Program-made: the position numbers and the translations under genes
Shown: one piece after another, positions 8,758 to 17,529 of the stretch
Position numbering within the stretch: the stretch's first letter is position 1
Layout: every line of letters starts with the position of its first letter
Notes under the pieces: model-generated
The model's database searches: none
What the model was told of the DNA's origin: nothing
Seen by the model: the letters and a program-made list of their open reading frames with translations, nothing else
Source of the DNA: Chitinophaga silvatica
GTDB lineage: Bacteria; Bacteroidota; Bacteroidia; Chitinophagales; Chitinophagaceae
Reading direction: 5' to 3'
DNA length: 64,000 nucleotides
NCBI RefSeq assembly: GCF_003419895.1
Contig: NZ_QPMM01000002.1
Coordinates: forward strand, 310,001 to 374,000

Positions 8758-11700
8758 CTATGCAGGTTTAACCGGGCTACCCGTCCAATTGGTACCAGAT
8801 TGTAAATTTTCGCCTTTCATGACCAATGAAAGCGGAGCGATATTTACATCGTCTCCCACTTCACTATCATAAAGGATGATGGATCTTGCACCGATGCTAC
8901 TTCGGTCACCTATTTTAATAGCTCCAATCTTCATTACTCTGTCTTCAAACAGATGTGTCTGAGGGCCGCTGTCTTCATTTAGTGCACTATCGCTACCTAT
9001 GCTCACCATATCAAATTCAGTGATATCTGCTGTATACATTATTACTCTTCTTCCTGTTTTTACGCCTAATAATCTCAATGACATAGGTAACCAGGGAGTA
9101 CCTTTCAGAAAATCGAGCAGGAAGGGAATTGAAAGCGCCTCATAAGTGGCAGTGATCAATTCACTGCACCAAACTTTGCTGGTCCACATCGGGCTTTGGA
9201 TAGGTTTATATTTACCTATCAACAGCCATTTTACAATTACTGTAAACATAAATGCAGGAAGGCCCAGGAAGAATAGGTAGTAAAGTGGGAATTTCAATAA
9301 TACCTGCCACATAGGCTTCTGAGTAAGCAAATCATGGCTATAGGCGATGAAAAGAATACTGCAGCAGATAACAACTGTTTCAGGGATGAGAATTCTTACA
9401 AATTCTACGAATGCCCTTGCTGTTCTTCTTCGGTTAGAAGGGTTAGTTGTTAGTTCCGGAGGGAAGTAATAACTGGCCTGTCTGCGAGGCAGGGCAATCG
9501 CAGGAGAGCCAAACCAATCGCGTGATTTATCGCTTTTCAATTGTTCTTTATCCGGAGGTGTGGATAAAACACCGATCAGCATGTTTTCGGGTAACTCGTA
9601 GCCCTGAGGAATCAGAGCACTGTTACCAACAAAACTGGTATTATGAATAATTGTTTTTTCAAGAATTAATCGTTGTCCTCTTACGTCCGATTCCCCTAAT
9701 GTTACGGCATCAGCAATGAAGGCACCGTCGCCAATTTCCAGTAGCGGATGTGTAACACTACTTGCAGTCGAAACCTCTGTGTTCTTCCCGATTTTAGCTC
9801 CTAAAGCTCTGAAGAGTGAGGAGATATAAACTGTTGCATAAATCGGATGGATCACAATTAAGGATAATGACATCAATTGATCTGCAAACCATTTACGTAC
9901 ATAAAAAGCACTGTATACCGGATAAACACCCGGTTTTATGCCGGTTTGCAGCAGCCTGCTTAGTATAATCGTTTGTGCTATAAACAGGATGATATAACTC
10001 AACGCCAAAGCCGGAACGATGATCATGTAATTGAAATTATAATCGGGGGCAGCGTCATCCATCCTGTTAATTGCAATAATGGTAGGCAACAGCGGAAGTA
10101 AAACCGTAAATGGAAATACAAGCAGGAATAATGAAAAGATTACACTATACCTTATTCTGGTTGCCCTCGATACAGGCAGTGGTTGCGGTAATTCGTCCAG
10201 CGATTTTGTTACCTTTAAAACAGCAGGGCTACCGTACCAAACTTCTCCACTTTTAATAGTATTATTGGCTGAGAGATAGCTTAAGTCCTGTAGTTCGCTC
10301 CATGGCTCCATTACAGTATCTCCTGCTACTACTGCACTACTACCTATATAAGCATGATCACCCAGGTAAACATGGCGAAGCTTAAGCAATCCATCTTCCA
10401 CCACTGCATTATTAATTACTACCTGAGAACTGATACTTACATCACTTCCGATAGTAACCAGATCTTCGGCACCAATAGTTACGGCGGCCAATTGCGCATC
10501 CGGCGAAATTTTTACTCCCAATGCCCTTAAGTACATTGGGTACAGCGGAGTTCCGTTGAGAAACTGGCTTGGCATCAGTCGTTGTATTGTTTTTACCAAC
10601 CACCATCTGAAGTAATAGCCTCCCCAAACGGGATAATCTCCGGCTTTCATTTTGCCGATAATTAATCTTTTGGAGATAATGATTAATGCTGAAAATATAG
10701 GTGGCAATAAACAGAATAATACCAGGGCAGTAAGTATACCATAACCCAGGTGTTCTGTATTTTCCTGAACATAATAATAACCCAGATAAGGAAAGAAAAT
10801 CTGCATGGCGAAAAGTCCGTATATCACCAAAACAGAAATAGTTTGTCCAAACCAACATAGCAAATGGCGCCATTCCGGCACTTTCTGAAAAGTAGATTCT
10901 TTGGGTTTAGTAACGGGAGCGGCACTTTCCCAGGCTCTCACCAATTTCTGGAGCGGCCTGTGCATATAAATATCCTTTAAGGATGCCTGAGGTACATTTG
11001 CTTCTTTCCGAAGTCTGGAAACAAATGCAGCTGCCAATAGAGAATGGCCTCCCAGGTCTGTAAAGAAGTCTTGCTGCCAATTGATTTCCCGGTCAGGAAA
11101 GACTTTTTTAAGAATAGCGTGTACACGTTCCTGTAAAGGAGCATTAGGATCTATTGTTTCGTGAGATGCCACCTCTTTAAAAGCTTCGGGAAGCGGTAGG
11201 GCTTTCCTGTTAATTTTGCCACTTGGCAAACGAGGCATATCAGGCAGTTCTACAATAATTCCGGGTATCATGTAGGCTGGCAAAACCTTAGCGAGGTTGG
11301 CTCTTAAGATAGCCTGGTCCTGTTTTATGCCGGCTTCACTTACGATATAACCAACCAGTTGATCCTGGTCGTTATTATCTTTTTTCACGGCTACAGCTGC
11401 GGCCACAATACCTTCATTCGCATTAAGCTGGTTTTCGATTTCGCCTAATTCAATTCTGTAACCACGTAGTTTTATCTGATCATCCAGTCTCCCCTGAAAG
11501 TCGATGCTTCCATCGGGCATAATGATGGCAGCATCACCGGTTCGATATAATCTTGTACCCGGTAAATCGGTCATCCTGGCTGGCTTATCTACAAATTTAG
11601 CGTTGGTGAGTTCGGGATTGTTAATGTATCCCAATCCTACACCTGGTCCTGAAATAATTAGCTCACCCCTTTCACCGGCGGGAAGAATATTTAACTGATC

Positions 11701-12690
11701 ATCTACCACAGCCATATTATAGTTGGGCAATGGCTGGCCGATGGTGATATAGTCGCCAGGTTTGAGAGCAGCAAAGGTGGCACTCACGGTAGTTTCCGTA
11801 GGACCGTAGCTGTTGTAAAACTTTCTGGGAGGATTTCCCCAGCGGGCGAGTACCTGAGGAGTGCAGGCTTCACCACCTGCATTGATTAAGCGAATAGATG
11901 GAATATCGTTGTCCATAATTGCCAGTAAACTGGGAACAGCATGTAAAACAGTAATCTGTTCTTTTTTAAGGACATTGGCCAATTCATCTATTGCTTTAGC
12001 AGTGGTGGCATCAGCAACCCAGATGGTAGCTCCTACATAGTAGCTAACCCAGGTTTCTTCGCACCACATATCAAATGATACAGAGAAGCCCTGGTATACT
12101 TTATCTGTTGGTAATATATTCAGCACCGTTTGTTCAGCTCTGATTAGGTGGCAGATCTGACGTTGGGTGATTGGAATTCCTTTGGGTTTGCCGGTACTTC
12201 CGGAAGTGTAGAGTACGTAAGCGATGTTATCCGGTGAAGTACTGCCTTTAAGTGTAAAGGTTTCGGTTTTATTGGTGAAAGCCGGAACACTTAAAATAGG
12301 GGCCGGGATTTGTAAAGCATGTTGACTAAAGCAGGCGGCAGCTTGTACTTCTGTTAATACGCCTTCCACTCTTTCAGCAGGCATTTCACTATCGAGAGGT
12401 ACATATCCGGCACCGGCTTTAATAATGCCAAGAATGGCAGCATGTAATTCGGCACCACGAGGCCACCAGACGCCTACAAGGCTGCCGGGGCCAATACCAT
12501 TCTCCTGTAGGAAAGCAGCAATAGCATTACTCCAGTTATCTAATTCCTGATAAGTATATGATCGTTGTTGAAAGATCAGGGCGGTGTGTTGAGGATTCGA
12601 CGTCACAGTGGCAGCAAATAGATCTGCCAAGGTTTCATCGTGGATAAGTTCTGGCTGGTGGGGCCCTTTAACTATGCTATTCACATTCAT
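8758..12690 (-). CDS. Pls/PosA-type non-ribosomal peptide synthetase (A-PCP plus membrane/beta-helix terminal domain)
   Basis: The 1310-residue protein starts at the ATG at 12690; a TTG at 12729 would lie upstream of the promoter-like box. An adenylation domain covers ~20-500, with YTSGSTGKPKGI, YGPTETTVSAT, YRTGD, LRGYRIELGEIE and PSGKINRKALPLP. A carrier domain (~520-595) has the phosphopantetheine serine in LGGHSLLAA. The last ~690 residues alternate clusters of transmembrane helices with hexapeptide-like left-handed beta-helix segments (IGSDVSIS, IGDGAFIADAV, IGDRSSIGARS). This is the architecture of the epsilon-poly-lysine synthetase (Pls)/PosA family, whose C-terminal part iteratively couples amino acids. 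There is no condensation or thioesterase domain. The activated amino acid cannot be read by eye. Confidence 0.85.
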   Translation of the reverse strand: MNVNSIVKGPHQPELIHDETLADLFAATVTSNPQHTALIFQQRSYTYQELDNWSNAIAAFLQENGIGPGSLVGVWWPRGAELHAAILGIIKAGAGYVPLDSEMPAERVEGVLTEVQAAACFSQHALQIPAPILSVPAFTNKTETFTLKGSTSPDNIAYVLYTSGSTGKPKGIPITQRQICHLIRAEQTVLNILPTDKVYQGFSVSFDMWCEETWVSYYVGATIWVADATTAKAIDELANVLKKEQITVLHAVPSLLAIMDNDIPSIRLINAGGEACTPQVLARWGNPPRKFYNSYGPTETTVSATFAALKPGDYITIGQPLPNYNMAVVDDQLNILPAGERGELIISGPGVGLGYINNPELTNAKFVDKPARMTDLPGTRLYRTGDAAIIMPDGSIDFQGRLDDQIKLRGYRIELGEIENQLNANEGIVAAAVAVKKDNNDQDQLVGYIVSEAGIKQDQAILRANLAKVLPAYMIPGIIVELPDMPRLPSGKINRKALPLPEAFKEVASHETIDPNAPLQERVHAILKKVFPDREINWQQDFFTDLGGHSLLAAAFVSRLRKEANVPQASLKDIYMHRPLQKLVRAWESAAPVTKPKESTFQKVPEWRHLLCWFGQTISVLVIYGLFAMQIFFPYLGYYYVQENTEHLGYGILTALVLFCLLPPIFSALIIISKRLIIGKMKAGDYPVWGGYYFRWWLVKTIQRLMPSQFLNGTPLYPMYLRALGVKISPDAQLAAVTIGAEDLVTIGSDVSISSQVVINNAVVEDGLLKLRHVYLGDHAYIGSSAVVAGDTVMEPWSELQDLSYLSANNTIKSGEVWYGSPAVLKVTKSLDELPQPLPVSRATRIRYSVIFSLFLLVFPFTVLLPLLPTIIAINRMDDAAPDYNFNYMIIVPALALSYIILFIAQTIILSRLLQTGIKPGVYPVYSAFYVRKWFADQLMSLSLIVIHPIYATVYISSLFRALGAKIGKNTEVSTASSVTHPLLEIGDGAFIADAVTLGESDVRGQRLILEKTIIHNTSFVGNSALIPQGYELPENMLIGVLSTPPDKEQLKSDKSRDWFGSPAIALPRRQASYYFPPELTTNPSNRRRTARAFVEFVRILIPETVVICCSILFIAYSHDLLTQKPMWQVLLKFPLYYLFFLGLPAFMFTVIVKWLLIGKYKPIQSPMWTSKVWCSELITATYEALSIPFLLDFLKGTPWLPMSLRLLGVKTGRRVIMYTADITEFDMVSIGSDSALNEDSGPQTHLFEDRVMKIGAIKIGDRSSIGARSIILYDSEVGDDVNIAPLSLVMKGENLQSGTNWTGSPVKPA

Positions 12691-12726
12691 AAATTCTTGT
12701 GCCGTATTTCTTCGTTGTTTGTACCT

Positions 12727-12734
12727 CAAAGGTA
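12727..12734 (-). promoter_or_regulatory. -7-box-like element for the NRPS-GNAT operon
   Basis: On the minus strand this reads TACCTTTG, a match to the Bacteroidota -7 consensus TAnnTTTG, 36 bp before the ATG at 12690. No TTTG is seen at the usual -33 distance, so the call is weak. If real, it excludes the TTG start at 12729. Confidence 0.35.
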
Positions 12735-13126
12735 CACGTAAGAAAAGTACGTTGGGCTTATAATACCCTTAAAAAAATGAGGTTTGGTATGGTCAACTTC
12801 GGGTTTCATCTTCCGAAGATACTTAATTCGGGTTCTGTAACAAAATCAGAAATAGGTGTAGTAACACCAGTGTTGCGATTTGATGAATAATTGATTAAAT
12901 TTAAGAAAGCTTCAACCAAAAAAATACTGTCGTTAGCAATTTAAGCATTCCAATTCCGAATACTAGACAATTATACTTGCTGCTGGTAAAATCTGATAAA
13001 TAGCAAAACCATTATCTGACTAAGTGTTTCAAGGATCATGTTTAAAAATTATTAGCCAAACTATAGCAGGTATTGGTTTTAACTACTTTCTTTATGGCCA
13101 CAAAAATTATTCTTTCGTATAACCGG

Positions 13127-13155
13127 CAGGCACTTTTTAGTGCTGGTCCTTTTTT
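13127..13155 (+). terminator. Terminator-like hairpin 1 (orphan)
   Basis: CAG-CACT and AGTGCTG pair around a TTTT loop with one bulged G, followed by a run of T after GTCC. No plus-strand gene lies upstream for more than 600 bp. Confidence 0.4.
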
Positions 13156-13169
13156 CATAAGCAAAAACC

Positions 13170-13203
13170 GGGCTGTCCACTTAACCGGGCAGCCCTTCTT
13201 TTG
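13170..13203 (+). terminator. Terminator-like hairpin 2 (orphan)
   Basis: GGGCTGTCC (13170-13178) pairs with GGGCAGCCC (13187-13195), nine pairs with one G-U, loop of 8, followed by TTCTTTTG. This GC-rich stem is strong in an AT-rich context. It lies 25 bp after hairpin 1, also without an upstream gene. Confidence 0.55.
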
Positions 13204-13370
13204 TTATATAAGTTTTTTTAAATACAGCCTCTAGCGTTATATAATCAAATTTTAAGGTTTTACCCCATGTATTTCATGGCTTTAGATTAAATCTAACGGA
13301 CATAACAAGATATTATTCTTTTTTGTAGATTACCTGTCTGAAGGAAGCATTTAACAGACTAATTAAACCT

Positions 13371-13784
13371 ATGGTCATGAAAATCAGAAAAAGTTTCGTG
13401 GTAGTTGCTGCTATTGTTGCAGCAGGTACCCTTTGTTCTCTTACTCTGCCCCAGGAGCCGGAGAAGGCGACTAATCTAAAAGTCCTGCCTAAAAATATTG
13501 GGCATGAAGAGCTTATCACTGTTATGCGTGGTTTTAACGCTGCATTAGGCGTAAAATGTAATTTCTGTCACGAGCCTCGTCAGGATGATCCCAAAAAACT
13601 GGATTTCGCAAGCGATGCCAATGAGCATAAAGGAATTGCAAGAGATATGATGCGTATGAGCCAACGTATTAATAAGAAGTTCTTTAAAGGCAGTGCAACA
13701 ATGTCTGTTACCTGCTACACTTGTCATAATGGTAATAAAGAGCCAAAGACAAAACCAGATGTAGCACCGGAACCAGGAAAATAG
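13371..13784 (+). CDS. Diheme c-type cytochrome of the photosynthetic-reaction-centre cytochrome c subunit family
   Basis: The 137-residue protein has a signal peptide (hydrophobic residues ~8-25) and two CxxCH heme motifs, CNFCH near residue 63 and CYTCH near 121. The phrase VMRGFNAALGVKCNFCHE is typical of the small Bacteroidota members of this family, which occur in non-photosynthetic species. It probably carries electrons in the periplasm, partner unknown. ATG codons at 13371 and 13377 are both possible; the second gives MKIRKSF, a normal signal start. It is monocistronic and ends in a strong hairpin. Confidence 0.8.
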   Translation: MVMKIRKSFVVVAAIVAAGTLCSLTLPQEPEKATNLKVLPKNIGHEELITVMRGFNAALGVKCNFCHEPRQDDPKKLDFASDANEHKGIARDMMRMSQRINKKFFKGSATMSVTCYTCHNGNKEPKTKPDVAPEPGK

Positions 13785-13797
13785 TAGATGTATTTGC

Positions 13798-13830
13798 AAA
13801 GCAGCAGGGAGCTTATCACTGCTGCTTTTG
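13798..13830. terminator. Bidirectional terminator hairpin
   Basis: AAAGCAGCAG (13798-13807) and CTGCTGCTTT (13819-13828) form a perfect 10-bp stem with an 11-nt loop, flanked by T and A runs. It lies between the convergent cytochrome gene and the minus-strand gene ending at 13838 and may serve both. Confidence 0.75.
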
Positions 13831-13837
13831 TATGAAT

Positions 13838-14719
13838 CTAGTGCTGAGTAATCCGGTTTTGCTCGCTATCCTTCAATTGCTCCAAAATGCGCTGTGGTAA
13901 CAATGGACTATCAAATGGCAGGTCTATCGATTGGCGCTGAAACTCCTTAGGCTTAATCCGGTGAAAGATCTCATAGAGTGCAATTGGCTCCTCATTAAAA
14001 CTAACGCAGGTGCTTACAAAATTCAATTCATCAATCTTATATCCGTTGCGATGTAATTTATCTTCCATATCATTTACTTTCCCAATAAAATGACGTTGGC
14101 GAATAAACGTAGTACTATTCAGAATAATAAATATGAAGTTGTTGAAGCAGGTGATTTTCCCGTAGTAAATATGGTTATCTCTACCACTTCTTTCTACCAG
14201 ATATTCTTCCCCCGACTTATAGATTTCCAGCGATGAGCGCATAATTCTTTCCTCGGCTTTCTTACTTGTTTCAGAGGAGAGGTTGCGGTTATAACAATAC
14301 CAATGCCCTACAAGCTGGTCTAACAGCTGACGATTGGGAGAAGCCAGAGGAATATTGATTTTCAATTCCTGGAAAGGGTGATTGGTAGCTGCGCTGTTGA
14401 GGAAATCTATATAATTGTGATACCCCAGTAAAAAGCTTATTTGGTTGAGCTTTGAGAAATTGGGGCTACTTATACTTTGTAAGGATTGTTTGTTACCTGC
14501 TTTTAATTTTTTGATGATGATGTGTTCATATAAATAATTATCTCCCAGTAGAGGCAGTATGTTTTTCTTACTGTGTTTTCTTGCTGCTATAGCATTTAAT
14601 TCTTGTGCTGCGTAGGTCCATTCGGCTTTGCTGACATGCTCCCAGGACGATTTTTTGAGGAAATGCCAGGATATATAGTTCACTAATCTTTCTAAGTTAT
14701 TAAATTCTTCCCTAGTCAT
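13838..14719 (-). CDS. Hypothetical protein, 293 residues
   Basis: I do not recognise a family. The ATG at 14719 (MTREEFNNLERLVNYISWHF) is preferred over the longer open frame, which would overlap the divergent gene at 14822. The sequence is soluble-looking: an N-terminal helical part (to ~110) with KKNILPLLGDNYLYEHIIIKKLKAG, then a beta-rich part with HWYCYNRNLSS and YKSGEEYLVERSG. There is no signal peptide or membrane segment. The first half looks like a small helical regulatory or adaptor domain, but this is impression only. It is divergent from the GRDP-like gene across a 102-bp gap, so shared control is possible. Confidence 0.6.
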   Translation of the reverse strand: MTREEFNNLERLVNYISWHFLKKSSWEHVSKAEWTYAAQELNAIAARKHSKKNILPLLGDNYLYEHIIIKKLKAGNKQSLQSISSPNFSKLNQISFLLGYHNYIDFLNSAATNHPFQELKINIPLASPNRQLLDQLVGHWYCYNRNLSSETSKKAEERIMRSSLEIYKSGEEYLVERSGRDNHIYYGKITCFNNFIFIILNSTTFIRQRHFIGKVNDMEDKLHRNGYKIDELNFVSTCVSFNEEPIALYEIFHRIKPKEFQRQSIDLPFDSPLLPQRILEQLKDSEQNRITQH

Positions 14720-14821
14720 AATAAGACGATTATAATACAGAAATAAGATGCGATAAGATACGTATAAGATTTCTGTATTAATATAATTTTTCAATTTTAG
14801 TTCAACATAAAAAAAGAAGAT

Positions 14822-15532
14822 ATGAGTACAAGTCAAAAATTTATGGAGTTGCCACCAGGCAAGCAGTTATGGGATAGGATAGTGGCCTTTGAGATAGATG
14901 ATCCGTTGGCGTTAGTTCCTTTTTCGGGGCGATTGGCAAAAGAGCAGAAATGGGATAAAAGCTTTACGGATCGGGCAATAGAAGAATATAAAAAGTTTGT
15001 TTACCTATGTTGTATCTCACCAACGGGAGCCTCCCCCAGCCAGGTAATTGATGAAGTCTGGCATTTACACTTACTCTACACAAGAAATTACTGGGAAGTA
15101 TTTTGCGGGCAGACATTAAAGCAGTCTCTTCACCACGAGCCAAGTACCGGCGGAGCTGATCAGCGGACTAAGCATAAGGAATGGCAGCAGGCAACTATTA
15201 GTTCGTATGTGGAGCAGTTTGGAGAAACCCCACCGGCCGACATTTGGGAAGTGAGCAAGCCGGTGAAAAAGTTACCAAAATTTAAATGGCCTTTGTTAAT
15301 ATTCTTAGCTTTTATAGTACTACTTACGGGTTGTTCCTCTGCTCCTCCCGTCTTTTATATTAGCCTGATGATAGCAGCCTTTGCCTTTATTTCCACATTA
15401 GGAGGAGGAAAATCTGATGGTAGTGGAGGTGGAACGAGTTCCTGTACGAGTGGCGGTGGAAGTAGTTGTGGAAGCAGTTGCGGTAGTAGTTGTGGCAGTG
15501 GATGTGGCGGATGCGGTGGAGGGGGAGATTAA
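14822..15532 (+). CDS. GRDP-like protein with one or two membrane segments and a Gly/Ser/Cys-rich tail
   Basis: In this 236-residue protein the N-terminal ~130 residues contain EYKKFVYLCC...ASPSQVIDEVWHLHLLYTRNYWEVFC, which resembles the glycine-rich-domain-protein (GRDP-like) family motif around DxxWHxHLL. A hydrophobic stretch at ~157-195 (two helices, with an internal TGCSSAPP) follows. The last ~40 residues are almost only Gly, Ser, Cys and Thr, with repeated SSCGSSCGS units ending GCGGCGGGGD. Similar layouts occur in membrane proteins with a Cys/Gly-rich terminus of unknown role. The tail may bind metal or become cross-linked, but nothing in the sequence proves it. It is followed after 3 bp by a small membrane protein gene. 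Confidence 0.7.
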   Translation: MSTSQKFMELPPGKQLWDRIVAFEIDDPLALVPFSGRLAKEQKWDKSFTDRAIEEYKKFVYLCCISPTGASPSQVIDEVWHLHLLYTRNYWEVFCGQTLKQSLHHEPSTGGADQRTKHKEWQQATISSYVEQFGETPPADIWEVSKPVKKLPKFKWPLLIFLAFIVLLTGCSSAPPVFYISLMIAAFAFISTLGGGKSDGSGGGTSSCTSGGGSSCGSSCGSSCGSGCGGCGGGGD

Positions 15533-15535
15533 AAC

Positions 15536-15892
15536 ATGAATACTATGAGAAATACAAAAGTCTTAGATCTGGTATATATCGGCTACTTTTTACCTTTCAT
15601 ATATGTTTATATAAAAAGTGGTGGAATTTCTCCTTATAATTTGGATGGGAAGCAGTTTTTAAGTTTCTATTGCAGTCTGTTTTTGGTCAACCTGGTAGAC
15701 GTGAGGTGGTTGTTAAAATTAAATGAATCGCGGGTCGATTTACTGAGGTGGGTAACAACCGGAGTGATGGTTTTAGGGATGGTAAGGTTGACTCAGGGGC
15801 TTTATAATGGGCGTTCTATAGGATATTTGAGTATTATACTGATAGTTCAGTTGTTTACAATGCTGATGGTGTGGGCAAACAAAAAGAGATAG
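15536..15892 (+). CDS. Small membrane protein, 118 residues
   Basis: Three to four hydrophobic segments are visible (about 8-25, 36-55, 63-85 and 93-112), ending in a basic NKKR tail. I recognise no family. It starts 3 bp after the GRDP-like gene, so the two are almost certainly one operon and may form one membrane complex. A second in-frame ATG lies two codons after the first. Confidence 0.6.
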   Translation: MNTMRNTKVLDLVYIGYFLPFIYVYIKSGGISPYNLDGKQFLSFYCSLFLVNLVDVRWLLKLNESRVDLLRWVTTGVMVLGMVRLTQGLYNGRSIGYLSIILIVQLFTMLMVWANKKR

Positions 15893-15909
15893 ACTATTGT
15901 CTATCTCTT
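15884..15909 (+). terminator. Hairpin overlapping the stop codon of the small membrane protein gene
   Basis: AAGAGATAGAC (15884-15894) and GTCTATCTCTT (15899-15909) are a perfect 11-bp inverted repeat with a 4-nt loop. The stem includes the stop codon. The following bases are CAAAGGGGG rather than T, so it may stabilise the 3' end rather than act as a classical terminator. Confidence 0.5.
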
Positions 15910-16365
15910 CAAAGGGGGCTTCATAGAATCAAATGTCTTTAATAGATATTGAGACGAATTATAGATTGTAAATGAATTATAATGATGTTAATGCTCTGGT
16001 ACAAATAGCACAATGGTAACAACAATGGATGAAAGTATTAAGTACGTTTGTGAGACGAACATTCATCATTGTTTTTGAGTTCAATACAGTGTCATTCACT
16101 AGCACTGCTTTCTGATATCAAAAGTGAGCATAAATTATCTGTTTGATAAACTTATTAGATGAAGTAACTAATATACACGATGAAAATACGGTACTATCCA
16201 ATAACTGAAGTAGTATATAGGGTATAATCAATTAGGAATCTGGAAGTTGCAGAGGAATTATGATAATTAAATTATAAGTATATTTAATGTGAAAAGAAAT
16301 TAACAGACAGATCAGGTATTTTTTATTACTTGCTTTTTTAAATGAAATAGATATACACAGAAGTA
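15910..16365. other. Intergenic region upstream of the LytS kinase
   Basis: This stretch is AT-rich with no supported ORF, tRNA or strong palindrome. It presumably holds the promoter of the LytS-LytTR pair, but I could not find a full TTTG/TAnnTTTG match. Confidence 0.5.
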
Positions 16366-17526
16366 ATGACTGGAATATTAAGTAACACGGCAGAATTAGA
16401 TGAATCCAGGGTAAAAAAGAAACTGGCGTCCTGGGTTTCATTTTTTATGTCTGACCGGTATTATAAGACTAATGCACGGTTATGGACACATATAATTATG
16501 TGGGTAGGTCTGGCGGTGATGAATTTTATCATGTTTTATTCGGGCTTCATGGTATCGTTACCGGTAGCCTTTTCTATTCTGGCCAGGAATATTTTCGGCA
16601 GTATGTTTGCGTTTTATACTGTCTTTTATTTTACTATTCCTAAGCTTTTGCTGAAAGGGCATTGGTTTTTGGCATTTATAGGGTTTTGCCTGCCATTTGT
16701 ATTCTGGGCGGTCCTCAATTATTTGAGTGCAACCTATACGATGTCGCATTTTGAGGTATCGGATCTGGGAACGAGGCAACTGATGCAAAGGGTTGTAGAC
16801 GGAGGATGGGCCCAAACACTGTCGATTTCCAATCTTTTACGTTTATTTATTCCAGTGATTATTGCGATCGGACCAGTAATGATTTTAAAATTGGTGCTCG
16901 ATATAATAAGGGGTACAACGCGTCAGCTGCGTTTAGAGAGAGATAATCTGGATTTGGAGGTCAATTTTCTAAGATCTCAGTTAAATCCTCATTTTTTATT
17001 TAATACACTTAATAATATTTATTCCTTATCTATTCGTAATGATGCATTGGCTTCAGATCTTATTATGCACCTGTCGGAAATGATGCGTTATACATTGTAT
17101 GATTCAAATACGGATAAGGTACCATTACAGATGGAAGCGGAGTTTCTTAAAAACTATATTGAGTTGGAATCCGTAAGATATGGTAAGAATGCAAGCATCA
17201 CCTTTAATTATGATCCTGATCAGATGACAGATCTGACCATTCCTCCATTATTAATGTTCCCTTTTGTAGAAAACGCATTCAAATATTCTCACAGCACTAA
17301 TTCTGCTGAGTGTTGGGTGAATGCAAAGATTGAAGTGACCGATAAACTCAGATTTGAAATTGCAAACAGCAAAGGGCAGGGGCCGGAGCAAAAGCAGGGA
17401 GTTGGAGGAATCGGATTGGTAAACACAAGAAAACGCCTATTATTACTATATCCTGGTAAGCATGATCTACAGATTGAGAATAAATCAGATTCTTATAAAG
17501 TAGTGCTGACAATAACCTTAAGCTAA
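16366..17526 (+). CDS. LytS/YehU-type sensor histidine kinase
   Basis: The 386-residue protein has about four transmembrane helices in the first 190 residues (VGLAVMNFIMFYSGFMV, FAFYTVFYFTIPKLLL, FLAFIGFCLPFVFWAVLNY, FIPVIIAIGPVMILKLVLD). A short coiled linker leads into the His_kinase domain, with the phosphoacceptor in FLRSQLNPHFLFNTLNNIYSL split around residue ~210. A HATPase-like part has PPLLMFPFVENAFKYS and GIGLVNTRKRL. It lies 3 bp before its LytTR partner gene and opens the RiPP-like locus. With no large sensor domain, it may sense membrane state or a peptide. Confidence 0.9.
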   Translation: MTGILSNTAELDESRVKKKLASWVSFFMSDRYYKTNARLWTHIIMWVGLAVMNFIMFYSGFMVSLPVAFSILARNIFGSMFAFYTVFYFTIPKLLLKGHWFLAFIGFCLPFVFWAVLNYLSATYTMSHFEVSDLGTRQLMQRVVDGGWAQTLSISNLLRLFIPVIIAIGPVMILKLVLDIIRGTTRQLRLERDNLDLEVNFLRSQLNPHFLFNTLNNIYSLSIRNDALASDLIMHLSEMMRYTLYDSNTDKVPLQMEAEFLKNYIELESVRYGKNASITFNYDPDQMTDLTIPPLLMFPFVENAFKYSHSTNSAECWVNAKIEVTDKLRFEIANSKGQGPEQKQGVGGIGLVNTRKRLLLLYPGKHDLQIENKSDSYKVVLTITLS

Positions 17527-17529
17527 AGT

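Larger units (their letters stand above)
12691..13370. other. 680-bp intergenic region without a supported gene
   Basis: This AT-rich stretch separates the minus-strand NRPS from the plus-strand cytochrome. It contains a promoter-like box for the NRPS near 12727 and two terminator-like hairpins near 13127-13203. A short plus-strand frame at 12699-12890 overlaps the NRPS start and shows no recognisable protein features. Confidence 0.6.

Noticed and set aside
12699-12890. 63-residue plus-strand open frame next to the NRPS start
   Set aside because: It overlaps the NRPS 5' end in antisense, has no protein-like features, and stops where the AT-rich gap begins.
15910-16365. Possible small gene upstream of the LytS kinase, including an antisense frame at 16232-16441
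   Set aside because: The frame overlaps the kinase start and its composition is dominated by AT-rich, Ile/Leu/Lys codons with no recognisable motif.
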